Positions 1 through 6,661 of a stretch of DNA of 35,552 bases are shown one piece after another. The translations under genes were made by a program, and so were the position numbers. Within the stretch, counting starts at the first letter, position 1, and every line of letters begins with the position of its first letter. Under the pieces are notes generated by a model. The model was not told the DNA's origin, made no database searches, and worked only from the letters and a program-made list of their open reading frames with translations. Origin of the DNA: JBFMGD01 sp040751775 (GTDB lineage Bacteria > Bacillota > Dethiobacteria > DTU022); contig JBFMGD010000029.1 in the NCBI GenBank assembly GCA_040751775.1, positions 1-35,552 on the forward strand, read 5' to 3'.

Positions 1-87
1 ACCGAAACCCTTCAAATTTTTCACAAACTGCTCGTTAAATATAATACGCGCACCCCCTCCGCTTTCCACTATTACGCCATACAGCAT
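1..87 (-). CDS. Possible 5' end of a hypothetical gene, cut by the window edge
   Basis: An open frame reads leftward from an ATG at 87 (a TTG at 90 is the alternative start) and stays open to the window edge, giving 29 residues that begin MLYGVIVESGGGARI and end at KGFG. The composition looks protein-like, but there is no convincing ribosome-binding site, and the frame is short enough to arise by chance in this AT-rich stretch. A weak promoter-like pair lies just upstream on the same strand (TATAGT at 115-110 with a poor -35). I do not recognise the product. Sequence left of the window would decide whether it is real. Confidence 0.3.
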   Translation of the reverse strand, partial: MLYGVIVESGGGARIIFNEQFVKNLKGFG

Positions 88-100
88 CAACTTATGGCGT
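74..100. repeat. Perfect 8-bp inverted repeat
   Basis: ACGCCATA at 74-81 and TATGGCGT at 93-100 are exact reverse complements separated by 11 nt. Neither side has the T-run of an intrinsic terminator. The element overlaps the start of the possible left-edge gene, so it could be an operator or an mRNA hairpin at its initiation region. Function is not shown by the sequence. Confidence 0.5.
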
Positions 101-270
101 CTTCATTCTACTATAAATACAAGATTATCGAAAGATAAATAAAAAGAGGATATTACTATATATTGCCTTGTACTTTTCTCTCTTCCGTTGTATGATATAG
201 AGGGAGGGAAGCGATAACAAGATGGCAGTATAGAAGAATGTTGAATAATCAGGCAAGCGAGATGCGTCAA

Positions 271-717
271 CTATGGAAGTTTCAGTATGACGAGGCGTTG
301 CTGTTTCCCGAATTTGATCGATTCTTCTATGGTCGATACGGCTAAATCTATATCATTGGGGCCGATTGCACCGCCGCGATCGTTAACGGTACGCCAGCCT
401 AGGCCTTCCACGTAAATCTTGGTCCCGAATGGAATGTTGGGGCCGGCGGCCGCGGTTTCTCCCGGCACTACTTTCTCACCGCTTGCCGTCAGTGACGGAT
501 CACCAGAAAAATCCAAACCTTTAACCGCGTTAGTGCTTAATGGCGCATACATGGTAATATTCATCAATTGAACCTCGTATTGCTCCGACTCCAACGCCAT
601 TTCCCGCCCATCGATGGCCTCCTGTTTTGCTTTTTTCACCTGTTCCGTAAGCATGACAATCGTGAAAGAAAACAGGGCAAAAACAGCAATCATTAACAGA
701 TACTGCCGGCGGGTCAT
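271..717 (-). CDS. 3D domain protein, membrane-anchored, putative cell-wall enzyme
   Basis: This 148-residue protein has an N-terminal hydrophobic segment (about residues 5-23) that fits an uncleaved signal anchor, so the rest should sit outside the membrane. From about residue 53 it matches the 3D (three-aspartate) domain of the YuiC/YabE/MltA-like double-psi beta-barrel group: MTMYAP, a central GEKVVPGE-type stretch, IPFGTKIYVEGLGW, then NDRGGAIGPNDIDLAV carrying the conserved aspartates. Such domains are usually linked to peptidoglycan cleavage (lytic transglycosylase-like), often in germination or wall remodelling. The ATG at 717 has AAAGGAGA at 734-727, 9 nt away. A 20-codon ORF (723-785) ends just before it. 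The family call is firm; the substrate and any link to flagella are inference. Confidence 0.85.
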   Translation of the reverse strand: MTRRQYLLMIAVFALFSFTIVMLTEQVKKAKQEAIDGREMALESEQYEVQLMNITMYAPLSTNAVKGLDFSGDPSLTASGEKVVPGETAAAGPNIPFGTKIYVEGLGWRTVNDRGGAIGPNDIDLAVSTIEESIKFGKQQRLVILKLP

Positions 718-722
718 CGCAT

Positions 723-785
723 TTAATCTCCTTTCCGTTTGCTCTCGGATTCAGTAGCCTTTTTATTATTTGCCGTATTATTCAC
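723..785 (-). CDS. Candidate 20-residue small ORF upstream of the 3D-domain gene
   Basis: A GTG at 785 is preceded by AAGGAG (797-792) at a 6-nt spacing and opens a 20-codon frame ending in TAA at 725-723, 5 nt before the ATG of the 3D-domain gene. The peptide is strongly hydrophilic, rich in Asn, Lys, Glu and Ser, and has no membrane segment. The ribosome-binding site of the 3D gene lies inside its last codons, so translation of the two could be coupled. It may be a leader ORF whose translation opens the downstream start, or a chance frame. I do not recognise a family. Confidence 0.45.
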   Translation of the reverse strand: MNNTANNKKATESESKRKGD

Positions 786-956
786 TTTAAACTCCTTAAA
801 TCTCCGGACGCTATCCGTGCCGGTGGAAAACATTGTTGCGCTGTACGATGCGCTTTACGAATATGGCCGTGCCTTTTACCGGGATTAGTGCCCTGATCAA
901 TCTTTGTCCAGAGCACTGGCCAGGTTTCAAACGAGTCTGCCGTCCCCGGGACAAAT

Positions 957-2039
957 TTAGAGCAACACTTTCACAATGGTCATGTCTAAAACCTGCACAA
1001 GGTCCAGGTCATAAGGGGCCGGATGAGGCGCCATTTCTTCTCCCGAATAGAGCACTTTTATCACCGGGCGCAGGGTGAAACCGGGCGTATTGGCGATAAC
1101 CAGGCCGCCCTCTCCATTGCTCAGCAGGACTTCAGTGCCCACCGGGTATGCGGCAATATTGCCCAGGAATGAACGCAGTATCTCCAGGCTGAAGTATTCC
1201 TCCCCCCAGCCCAGGAGCATCTCGACAGCCTCATGGGGCAGGAGCGCTTTCCGGTAAGGCCGGTCCGAGAGAAGCGCGTCATAAACATCCGCCACCGCGG
1301 TAATTTGAGCCAGGCGGTTAATTTTATTACCGGTTAGTCCCTGCGGATAGCCTAGCCCGTTATATCGTTCATGATGCTGCATGATCACCGCGCCGGCCCG
1401 GGCTGAAAAGAGAGGGCTTTTTTTAAACAACTCGAAACCGTAACGCGGATGGTTTTTAACGGTTTCATACTCATCATGGGTCAGGTCGGTGATCTTGCAG
1501 GTAATGTTTTCCGGTACTGCAACCATTCCCAGGTCGTGGAGCAGCGCTCCCGTGGCCAGGCATTTCAGGGCATCGTCATTCAGGTTCATCTTAATCGCGG
1601 TCAGGGTCGCCAAGACGCAGCAATTGACGCTATGGGCAAATAAATAATCGCCGAGCGCCCGGATATCGGTCAATTGAACAAGCATATCCTTATTGGCCAA
1701 CAGTTCTTCGATGATTCTGGAGACCGCTTGCAATATTCTCTTATTGTATACGGCTAAACCTTTCGGGCGCGAAGCCGGACCCTGGGTTCCTTCTATGATC
1801 TCTTTTACCAGGAACCTTGTTTCGCGGCGTATTTCTTCACTGATCACATCACTGATTTCAACATTGCCCATCCGGCTGTCCTGGACATAAATCGTATTAA
1901 TACCCATGTTTTTCAAATATGCCATGTACTGGGGCTTGATCTCCGCGCCGGCATTAAGCAAAACCTGGCCGGCACTGCCGAGGATCGTTCTTCCGAGAAC
2001 CATGCCTGGCTGAACATGTTTCAAAAATATCCGGCGCAT
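957..2039 (-). CDS. HD-GYP domain protein, putative cyclic-di-GMP phosphodiesterase
   Basis: This 360-residue protein has an N-terminal DUF3391-like segment (residues 1-60, beginning MRRIFLKHVQPGMVLG) followed by an HD-GYP domain at about residues 100-290. Metal-ligand positions are present: H136, H168-D169, H197, H222-H223 and D251. The signature reads HHERYNGLGYP at 222-232, so the usual Asp after the aromatic residue is Asn227. HD-GYP enzymes hydrolyse cyclic-di-GMP in the cytoplasm, usually favouring motility. No receiver domain is fused, so control would come through the N-terminal segment or transcription. The ATG at 2039 has GGGGAGAGG upstream. It is divergent from the chemoreceptor operon and shares a 283-bp intergenic region with it. 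The window also encodes a PilZ protein and a PilZN fusion, a consistent context. Confidence 0.9.
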   Translation of the reverse strand: MRRIFLKHVQPGMVLGRTILGSAGQVLLNAGAEIKPQYMAYLKNMGINTIYVQDSRMGNVEISDVISEEIRRETRFLVKEIIEGTQGPASRPKGLAVYNKRILQAVSRIIEELLANKDMLVQLTDIRALGDYLFAHSVNCCVLATLTAIKMNLNDDALKCLATGALLHDLGMVAVPENITCKITDLTHDEYETVKNHPRYGFELFKKSPLFSARAGAVIMQHHERYNGLGYPQGLTGNKINRLAQITAVADVYDALLSDRPYRKALLPHEAVEMLLGWGEEYFSLEILRSFLGNIAAYPVGTEVLLSNGEGGLVIANTPGFTLRPVIKVLYSGEEMAPHPAPYDLDLVQVLDMTIVKVLL

Positions 2040-2111
2040 GAATGACCTCTCCCCGGCATGTTGAAGTTTAGCTGGAAGATTTAACCGTGCATTAAGTTGG
2101 TACCTGCCATC

Positions 2112-2140
2112 ATTTTATTACAAAATTCTACCTTCTCCAA
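2112..2140 (-). promoter_or_regulatory. Possible sigma-A-type promoter for the HD-GYP gene
   Basis: On the minus strand, TTGGAG (2140-2135) and TAAAAT (2117-2112) are separated by exactly 17 nt and lie about 72 nt before the HD-GYP start. The -10 matches TATAAT at five of six positions, the -35 at only three. The rest of the 2040-2322 divergent region is AT-rich, and no clear promoter stands out for the plus-strand operon beyond a weak SigD-like TAAA...GTCGAATT pair at 2237-2265. Confidence 0.3.
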
Positions 2141-2322
2141 GTAAAACCTCTTTTTTAAACGAGGGGTTGATAAACCTTCCAGATAACGATTTAAGCCGGC
2201 TAGACAGTAATATTTATTAAGACCAACACTTCCCGTTAAAGGAATTATCAAAAAAATGTCGAATTTCATAATGAATTAAGGTATGCGGTTAAACGTCATC
2301 CATAAGGAGAAGAGATGCAAAC

Positions 2323-3957
2323 TTGCAACAAAATAAATCTAAACAAGCTTTTTTACAGGAACTCTCGAAAAATGAAGCGAAGATTCGTTCGCTGGTTCGA
2401 GACTTATTCCTGCTGCTGCATCTAAGCGGCGCCTTTACAGGGACAGCCGGTAATGTGATCACGGATGAAATGGAAGGGTTCGCGCGCTCTTTACAACAAG
2501 CACGGCTAGAAATTGACGAAATGAACAACCTGGCGGATCATATTATCGCCAACTCTGCCCGTTTAAATGAAGTTGTGGTCGGCACGATCAAAAAAACCGG
2601 AGAAAGCGCGGGCTCTGTTGAAAAAGCCGGCGGCTCGCTTAAAACAATGCAGAGTTCTTTCCGCGAAGTGATCAACTTTTTTTCCGAACTGCAAGAAGCT
2701 TACCGGCAGGTTGCCGGCAGCATCGTCAGTATCGGAAAAATTGCTTCACAAACAAATTTGCTGGCCTTGAATGCGGCGATAGAAGCGGCTAAAGCCGGTG
2801 AACACGGCCAGGGATTTGCCGTTGTCGCTGAAGAGGTGAGAACCCTCGCCGACACAAGCCGAAAAATAACCGGCGATATCCATAGTCTTTTAGGCAACCT
2901 CGAGAAACACATGGAGGAAGCGGATACCGCAGTACGGCATTACCAGGAGCAGCACCAACAGGTTGCCAATACTATCGGCATGGAAGTGGAAGACCTAAAA
3001 ATAACCCTGGATAAGCTTATCAGCGCCAATCAAGCTCTGAATGACATCTCGCAACTGGTTGAAAAACAGTCGCTTTCCACGAAACAGCTGTTGAGCCATA
3101 TCTCCAGTGCAGCGAGCAACGTAGAGCAGGTTCTGCAACAATCTAAAAAAGTCAATGTTTCCTTTGAACAAATCACCGAACGCTCCGAAAAACTGACCAG
3201 GTACTGTAATGAACAGTTCAGCCAGATCATGAGTTTGGAAAAACTGAACACCTTCAACAGGGCAGTTCGCAAAACCCACACGTTGGTTATCGCTCACGAT
3301 GACGCTTTTCCACCCTGGGTGTATACCGCTGAAGGCAAGTCCCAGGGAATCAGCGTCGATATCTACGCGGAAATAGCCGCCCGGTTAAAGATACCCTTTC
3401 GGATAATCGGCGCGACGTGGGCTTCGATCTTCCCGCTGCTTACAAGCGGCCAAATAGACATTATCCTTAACGCCGGGTGGCCGAACCGCTACTTCGATCA
3501 TTTCCCGGTGATCGCTTCAAGTTCATATGCCCGCTTCGAGACGGTAATTTTTCAAAAGACGGAGCTGCCGCTTCAGGTTGGATTGAACAGTTTAGCCGGG
3601 AAAAAAGTAGGCACGCAAAAAGCCGGCCTCGCTGTAACACTTTTGCAAAAGGCCGGCGCAACTGTTGATGAGCATGACAATGACGCCTTAAGTTTTTTAA
3701 GTCACTTTTGGGGTAAAAACGATTACATTGTCGCGGAAAAAATGGTTGGGCTCAGCTTGAATAACTCCTATTTCCAGAGTGCTTTCCAGGTGGTCAGTGA
3801 ACCGCTTGAAAGAATGGACGTGGTCTGTCTGACTCATGAAAAAAACCGTAAGCTATGTGATAAAATCAGCCAGGAAATTGATCGCTTAAAAACAGAGAAA
3901 TTTGTTGGAGCGATCCTGGATAAATACTCCAACCGCGATTGGAGGCGTAGTCTTTGA
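2323..3957 (+). CDS. Soluble methyl-accepting chemotaxis protein with C-terminal solute-binding (SBP_bac_3-like) domain
   Basis: This 544-residue chemoreceptor has no membrane segment or signal peptide. Residues about 45-310 form the MCP signalling coiled coil; the CheA/CheW-binding hairpin tip at 138-178 contains SQTNLLALNAAIEAAKAGE and GQGFAVVAEEVRTLA. Residues about 318-540 resemble a type-3 periplasmic solute-binding domain (TLVIAHDDAFPPWVY, QGISVDIYAEIA, DIILNAGWP), the fold that normally binds amino acids outside the cell. Here it follows the signalling domain and should be cytoplasmic, so the protein may read an internal metabolite. The start is TTG at 2323: no NTG lies upstream in frame before a stop at 2290. 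The ribosome-binding site AAGGAG (2304-2309) is 13 nt away and is better spaced for an out-of-frame ATG at 2315. The stop overlaps the next gene's start. Ligand unknown. Confidence 0.9.
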   Translation: MQQNKSKQAFLQELSKNEAKIRSLVRDLFLLLHLSGAFTGTAGNVITDEMEGFARSLQQARLEIDEMNNLADHIIANSARLNEVVVGTIKKTGESAGSVEKAGGSLKTMQSSFREVINFFSELQEAYRQVAGSIVSIGKIASQTNLLALNAAIEAAKAGEHGQGFAVVAEEVRTLADTSRKITGDIHSLLGNLEKHMEEADTAVRHYQEQHQQVANTIGMEVEDLKITLDKLISANQALNDISQLVEKQSLSTKQLLSHISSAASNVEQVLQQSKKVNVSFEQITERSEKLTRYCNEQFSQIMSLEKLNTFNRAVRKTHTLVIAHDDAFPPWVYTAEGKSQGISVDIYAEIAARLKIPFRIIGATWASIFPLLTSGQIDIILNAGWPNRYFDHFPVIASSSYARFETVIFQKTELPLQVGLNSLAGKKVGTQKAGLAVTLLQKAGATVDEHDNDALSFLSHFWGKNDYIVAEKMVGLSLNNSYFQSAFQVVSEPLERMDVVCLTHEKNRKLCDKISQEIDRLKTEKFVGAILDKYSNRDWRRSL

Positions 3958-5108
3958 ACGTCAATCCAGCGCCGCCGGAAAGGGTAACCTTGTTCTTACC
4001 CGGACAGCCGCTGCAGATGGTTTCCGGCAACCCCCTCTACCGTGGTCTCTTAGAAAGCCGCGTGATCGCGGTAAACGAACACAGCCTGGTCATCACTATG
4101 CCCACACAAAACGGCAAAACGGTCTTCTTACCCGTCGGCACGGTTGTGGAAGTGCATTCCGGCGAGACGGATTCCGGTGCCGCCTTCCAAGCTGAAGTCT
4201 TGATCCGCAGCTTACAGCCCGAGCCGAACCTGACCATTACTCTCCCCCATGCCGTCTCCCGCGGAGGCAGAAGCGAACCGGTTTCCGGAGCAGCCAAGGT
4301 CATCGCCATAACCAGCGGTAAAGGGGGAGTGGGTAAAACCACCCTGGCGATCAACCTCGGTATCGCTCTCAGCCGGTTGCGGCGCCGTGTCTGTCTGATC
4401 GATGTCGATTTGGGGACGGCAAATGTCGATTTTCTACTACGGCTGAACGCCCCCTACAACATCTCCCACCTCTTAACCGGCGAAAAAAATTTAGCGGAAA
4501 TCAGCATGGAAGGCCCGGCTAAACTGCGTGTGATCCCGGGAGCTTCCGGCCTGGCTGATCTGGCCAACCTGTCGGAATGGCAGTTTACCCGCCTGATCCA
4601 TGCCTTTAACCAGTTGGAACGGGAAAGCGATATTGTGCTTTTGGACACCGGCGCCGGCATCGCGGCCAATGTAACCCATTTTCTGGTTGCCGCCGACGAG
4701 GTTCTGGTAGTCACGACTCCGGACCCTCATGCCGTATTGGACGCCTATGCTTTGATCAAAACGCTCTGCCGGCTCAAAGAAAAACCAAACCTGAAACTGA
4801 TCGTTAACCGCGCGGACAGTTATGAAGAAGAAAGCCGCGTCAAGCGAAACATCTTAAAAGCCTGCAGTTCTTTTCTCCAACAGCCGCTTGAATACCTGGG
4901 TTGGGTCCCGGAAAGCGCCCATGTCGCCAAATCCGTCCGGGAAATCATGCCTTTTATTATCGAGTACCCGAAATCGGAAGCCGCCGGTTGTGTCGTTAAT
5001 ATCGCCCGTAAACTGGCTGAACAAAGACCGCTGCCGGAGCAGCATCAACAAAGCGGGCTCCGCCGCTTTATTGACGAACTACAGAACCTTTTCAAAAACA
5101 AACTGTAA
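3954..5108 (+). CDS. PilZN (YcgR N-domain-like) fused to FlhG/MinD-type ATPase
   Basis: This 384-residue protein has two parts. Residues about 10-100 look like the PilZN/YcgR N-terminal barrel (RGLLESRVIAV, TVFLPVGTVVEV). Residues 115-360 are a MinD/ParA-family ATPase closest in pattern to FlhG: deviant Walker A SGKGGVGKTT at 121-130, DVDLGTANVD at 150-159 and LLDTGAGI. It lacks the DQAxxLR motif of true FlhG, which the separate flhG in this window has, and lacks a PilZ domain with the c-di-GMP motifs. The TTG start at 3954 overlaps the chemoreceptor stop (TTGA) with GGAGG at 3941-3945, so the two are translationally coupled. By context it may position or partition the soluble receptor, as ParC/PpfA-type ATPases do elsewhere; that is inference. 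A few C-terminal residues resemble FlhG tails (IDELQNLFKNKL). Confidence 0.85.
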   Translation: MNVNPAPPERVTLFLPGQPLQMVSGNPLYRGLLESRVIAVNEHSLVITMPTQNGKTVFLPVGTVVEVHSGETDSGAAFQAEVLIRSLQPEPNLTITLPHAVSRGGRSEPVSGAAKVIAITSGKGGVGKTTLAINLGIALSRLRRRVCLIDVDLGTANVDFLLRLNAPYNISHLLTGEKNLAEISMEGPAKLRVIPGASGLADLANLSEWQFTRLIHAFNQLERESDIVLLDTGAGIAANVTHFLVAADEVLVVTTPDPHAVLDAYALIKTLCRLKEKPNLKLIVNRADSYEEESRVKRNILKACSSFLQQPLEYLGWVPESAHVAKSVREIMPFIIEYPKSEAAGCVVNIARKLAEQRPLPEQHQQSGLRRFIDELQNLFKNKL

Positions 5109-5140
5109 ACTAATTTGATCTGTTGTGAACCGAAGTCCGT

Positions 5141-5653
5141 TTATTTGACCTCGGATAACCCCTCGGCAATCTCCCGGCCCGCGGCGGTGACCTCCTCCAA
5201 AGCGATCTGCTCTTCGGACGTCAAAATATGTTCCAGGTTCAGGATAATTAACAAGCGCTCATTGATCTTTCCCACACCGAGGATAAGGTAGGTTCGCGTT
5301 CCGGCCACGTGTTCCGGGGTTACCTGGATCTGTTTATCGGGCAGGCGGATTACTTCAGTGACCGAATCTACAATTAATCCGATCATAGTCGTACCCACCT
5401 CGACAATGATGATCCGGCTGCCGGCCGTGCGTTCCGCCGCCGGCAGACCGAAACGCTTGCGCAAATCGATCACCGGGATCACCTCGCCCCGCAGATTGAT
5501 CACCCCCTCCACAAATTCCAGGGAGCGGGGCAGCGGAGTAACCCTGACCATTTTAAGCACTTCCCGGACATCGTTGATCTTGCAGGCGAACTCCTCCTTT
5601 TCCAAGGAAAAAACTACCAGTTGAGTCTCTCCCTCTTTTCCTTTTTGCTCCAC
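5141..5653 (-). CDS. cheW: Chemotaxis coupling protein CheW
   Basis: A single CheW domain of 170 residues couples chemoreceptors to the CheA kinase. Typical features are QLVVFSLEKEEFACKI near the start, GVINLRGEVIPVIDLR in the middle, and IIVEVGTTMIGLIVDSVTEV after it. The GTG at 5653 is chosen because AAGGAGG lies at 5667-5661, 7 nt upstream; an ATG at 5692 in the same frame would add 13 residues with no ribosome-binding site. It is the last gene of the minus-strand run, separated from the carboxypeptidase-like gene by a heptad repeat array, and faces the plus-strand operon with only 32 bp between stop codons and no obvious terminator hairpin there. Confidence 0.95.
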   Translation of the reverse strand: MEQKGKEGETQLVVFSLEKEEFACKINDVREVLKMVRVTPLPRSLEFVEGVINLRGEVIPVIDLRKRFGLPAAERTAGSRIIIVEVGTTMIGLIVDSVTEVIRLPDKQIQVTPEHVAGTRTYLILGVGKINERLLIILNLEHILTSEEQIALEEVTAAGREIAEGLSEVK

Positions 5654-5700
5654 GAGTATTCCTCCTTTGCCTAATCTAACAGCCGGCCCCATGGCATCAT

Positions 5701-5728
5701 TTCCTGCTTCCTGCTTCTTGCTTCTTGA
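5701..5728. repeat. Degenerate heptanucleotide tandem repeat, 4 units
   Basis: Four consecutive 7-mers in perfect register: TTCCTGC, TTCCTGC, TTCTTGC, TTCTTGA. The array lies between cheW and the carboxypeptidase-like gene, ending 3 nt before the latter's stop codon. It belongs with the other 7-bp arrays in this window. Confidence 0.8.
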
Positions 5729-5731
5729 ATG

Positions 5732-6562
5732 CTAATAAACAGCTACCCCCAGCAGGTGGAGCAGTGATAGCACCATCCGCCGCTGGTAGTCCACTCGCAG
5801 CTCCAGGGGGAGCCCCTGCCACGTTTCAATGATCATAGACTCCGCACCAATGGAATCAGCCGCTTCCATGGCGGTCCCCTTTACCAGGCCGCATTTCAGC
5901 AGAAAGTGGTCCTCCGGCGGTGGGATCGTCCGGTTCACCGCGGTTAACAATTCGTTCACGATATCCAGGGAACCGGCCCCGTAGGGATAAATAATAGTCT
6001 GGCCCAGCCCTCCCGCTTGCGCCCGCTCCAGAACCTGCGCTTCATGCAAGTCCAACACCCAGAGGGGTTGAAGGTCAACCATTAAATCGAAAATCGCCGC
6101 CGCCAGTTGCTGTGTCTCGCTGCCCGCGGTGCGGCCGGGAAAAGAACGGTTTAAGTCTAGTTGATCCACCCCGAGTCGATGCCGCCGGCTAATCGCGGAG
6201 ACGTTGGCCCGGGGTATTACCACCAGGGTCCCCCGGTCGATTACCCAGGTGACGATGCCTTCGGCGGCCAGGTAGCCCGCCGGCTCGTCACCGTGCATAC
6301 CGCCGATTACCATCACCACCGGTCCATCCTGGGGAGCGGTTACAATCGAAACAACCGTTTCCCAGGGCGTCCCCTTCATGATCACACGCTCGGTGCGCGT
6401 ACAGGTTATCTGACGGTCTGCCCCCGCCGGCAGCGCTGTAGCCGCGGCGCTCTCCCCTACTGCCGCCTGGGAGAGGTTTCGGCATTCTCCCCAAAAATAT
6501 AGCGCGAAGAGCAGCGTCACCAGCGGATAAATTGTCACCGATAAGAGAATTTTTCTGAACAT
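5732..6562 (-). CDS. Zinc-dependent carboxypeptidase-like protein (M14 / AstE-AspA superfamily), membrane-anchored
   Basis: This 276-residue protein has an N-terminal hydrophobic segment (about residues 5-24), so the catalytic part is probably outside the membrane. The M14/succinylglutamate desuccinylase-aspartoacylase pattern is clear: GGMHGDEPAG with zinc ligands H90 and E93, DLHEA with H173, DLNRSFPG at 136-143 as the substrate-binding Asn-Arg pair, and a likely catalytic Glu near E246 in ESMIIET. The family removes C-terminal residues or acyl groups from small amides. An exported member could trim peptidoglycan stem peptides, as M14-like Csd4 does in Helicobacter, but that is inference. 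It sits between cheR and cheW, an unusual place. The ATG at 6562 follows a weak GTAGAGAAG site. Chemotaxis relevance unknown. Confidence 0.8.
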   Translation of the reverse strand: MFRKILLSVTIYPLVTLLFALYFWGECRNLSQAAVGESAAATALPAGADRQITCTRTERVIMKGTPWETVVSIVTAPQDGPVVMVIGGMHGDEPAGYLAAEGIVTWVIDRGTLVVIPRANVSAISRRHRLGVDQLDLNRSFPGRTAGSETQQLAAAIFDLMVDLQPLWVLDLHEAQVLERAQAGGLGQTIIYPYGAGSLDIVNELLTAVNRTIPPPEDHFLLKCGLVKGTAMEAADSIGAESMIIETWQGLPLELRVDYQRRMVLSLLHLLGVAVY

Positions 6563-6633
6563 CTTCTCTACCCCACACGTTACTCAGGCGGCGATCACTT
6601 CTCAAGTAGGCCACCTTCGATCTTGCTAAAACA

Positions 6634-6661
6634 CTGACTACTGACTACCGACTACTGTCTC
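6634..6661. repeat. Degenerate heptanucleotide tandem repeat, 4 units, over the cheR stop
   Basis: Four units in register: CTGACTA, CTGACTA, CCGACTA, CTGTCTC. The TAG stop of cheR (6654-6652) is read from the third unit, and the last unit encodes part of the final codons. The array fills part of the cheR to carboxypeptidase gap. Confidence 0.8.

Noticed and set aside
168..345. Plus-strand promoter-like pair (TTGTAC, 17 nt, TATGAT) and a 35-codon frame from 238
   Set aside because: The -35 is poor, the frame has no proper ribosome-binding site and is largely antisense to the 3D-domain gene.
833..1078. 81-codon plus-strand frame overlapping the HD-GYP 3' end
   Set aside because: Mostly antisense to a clear HD-GYP gene and with no ribosome-binding site. 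A neighbouring plus-strand stretch of about 20 codons ending near 888 looks protein-like but has no start signal.
2237..2265. SigD-like promoter TAAA-N17-GTCGAATT before the chemoreceptor
   Set aside because: Only five of eight -10 positions match and the spacer is longer than the usual 15-16 nt, so I do not list it as a feature.
2081..2269. 62-codon minus-strand frame in the divergent intergenic region
   Set aside because: No ribosome-binding site, no recognisable composition, and it would occupy the promoter region between two well-supported genes.
5109..5140. Bidirectional terminator between the convergent cheW and PilZN-ATPase genes
   Set aside because: The 32-bp gap shows no stem with a T-run.
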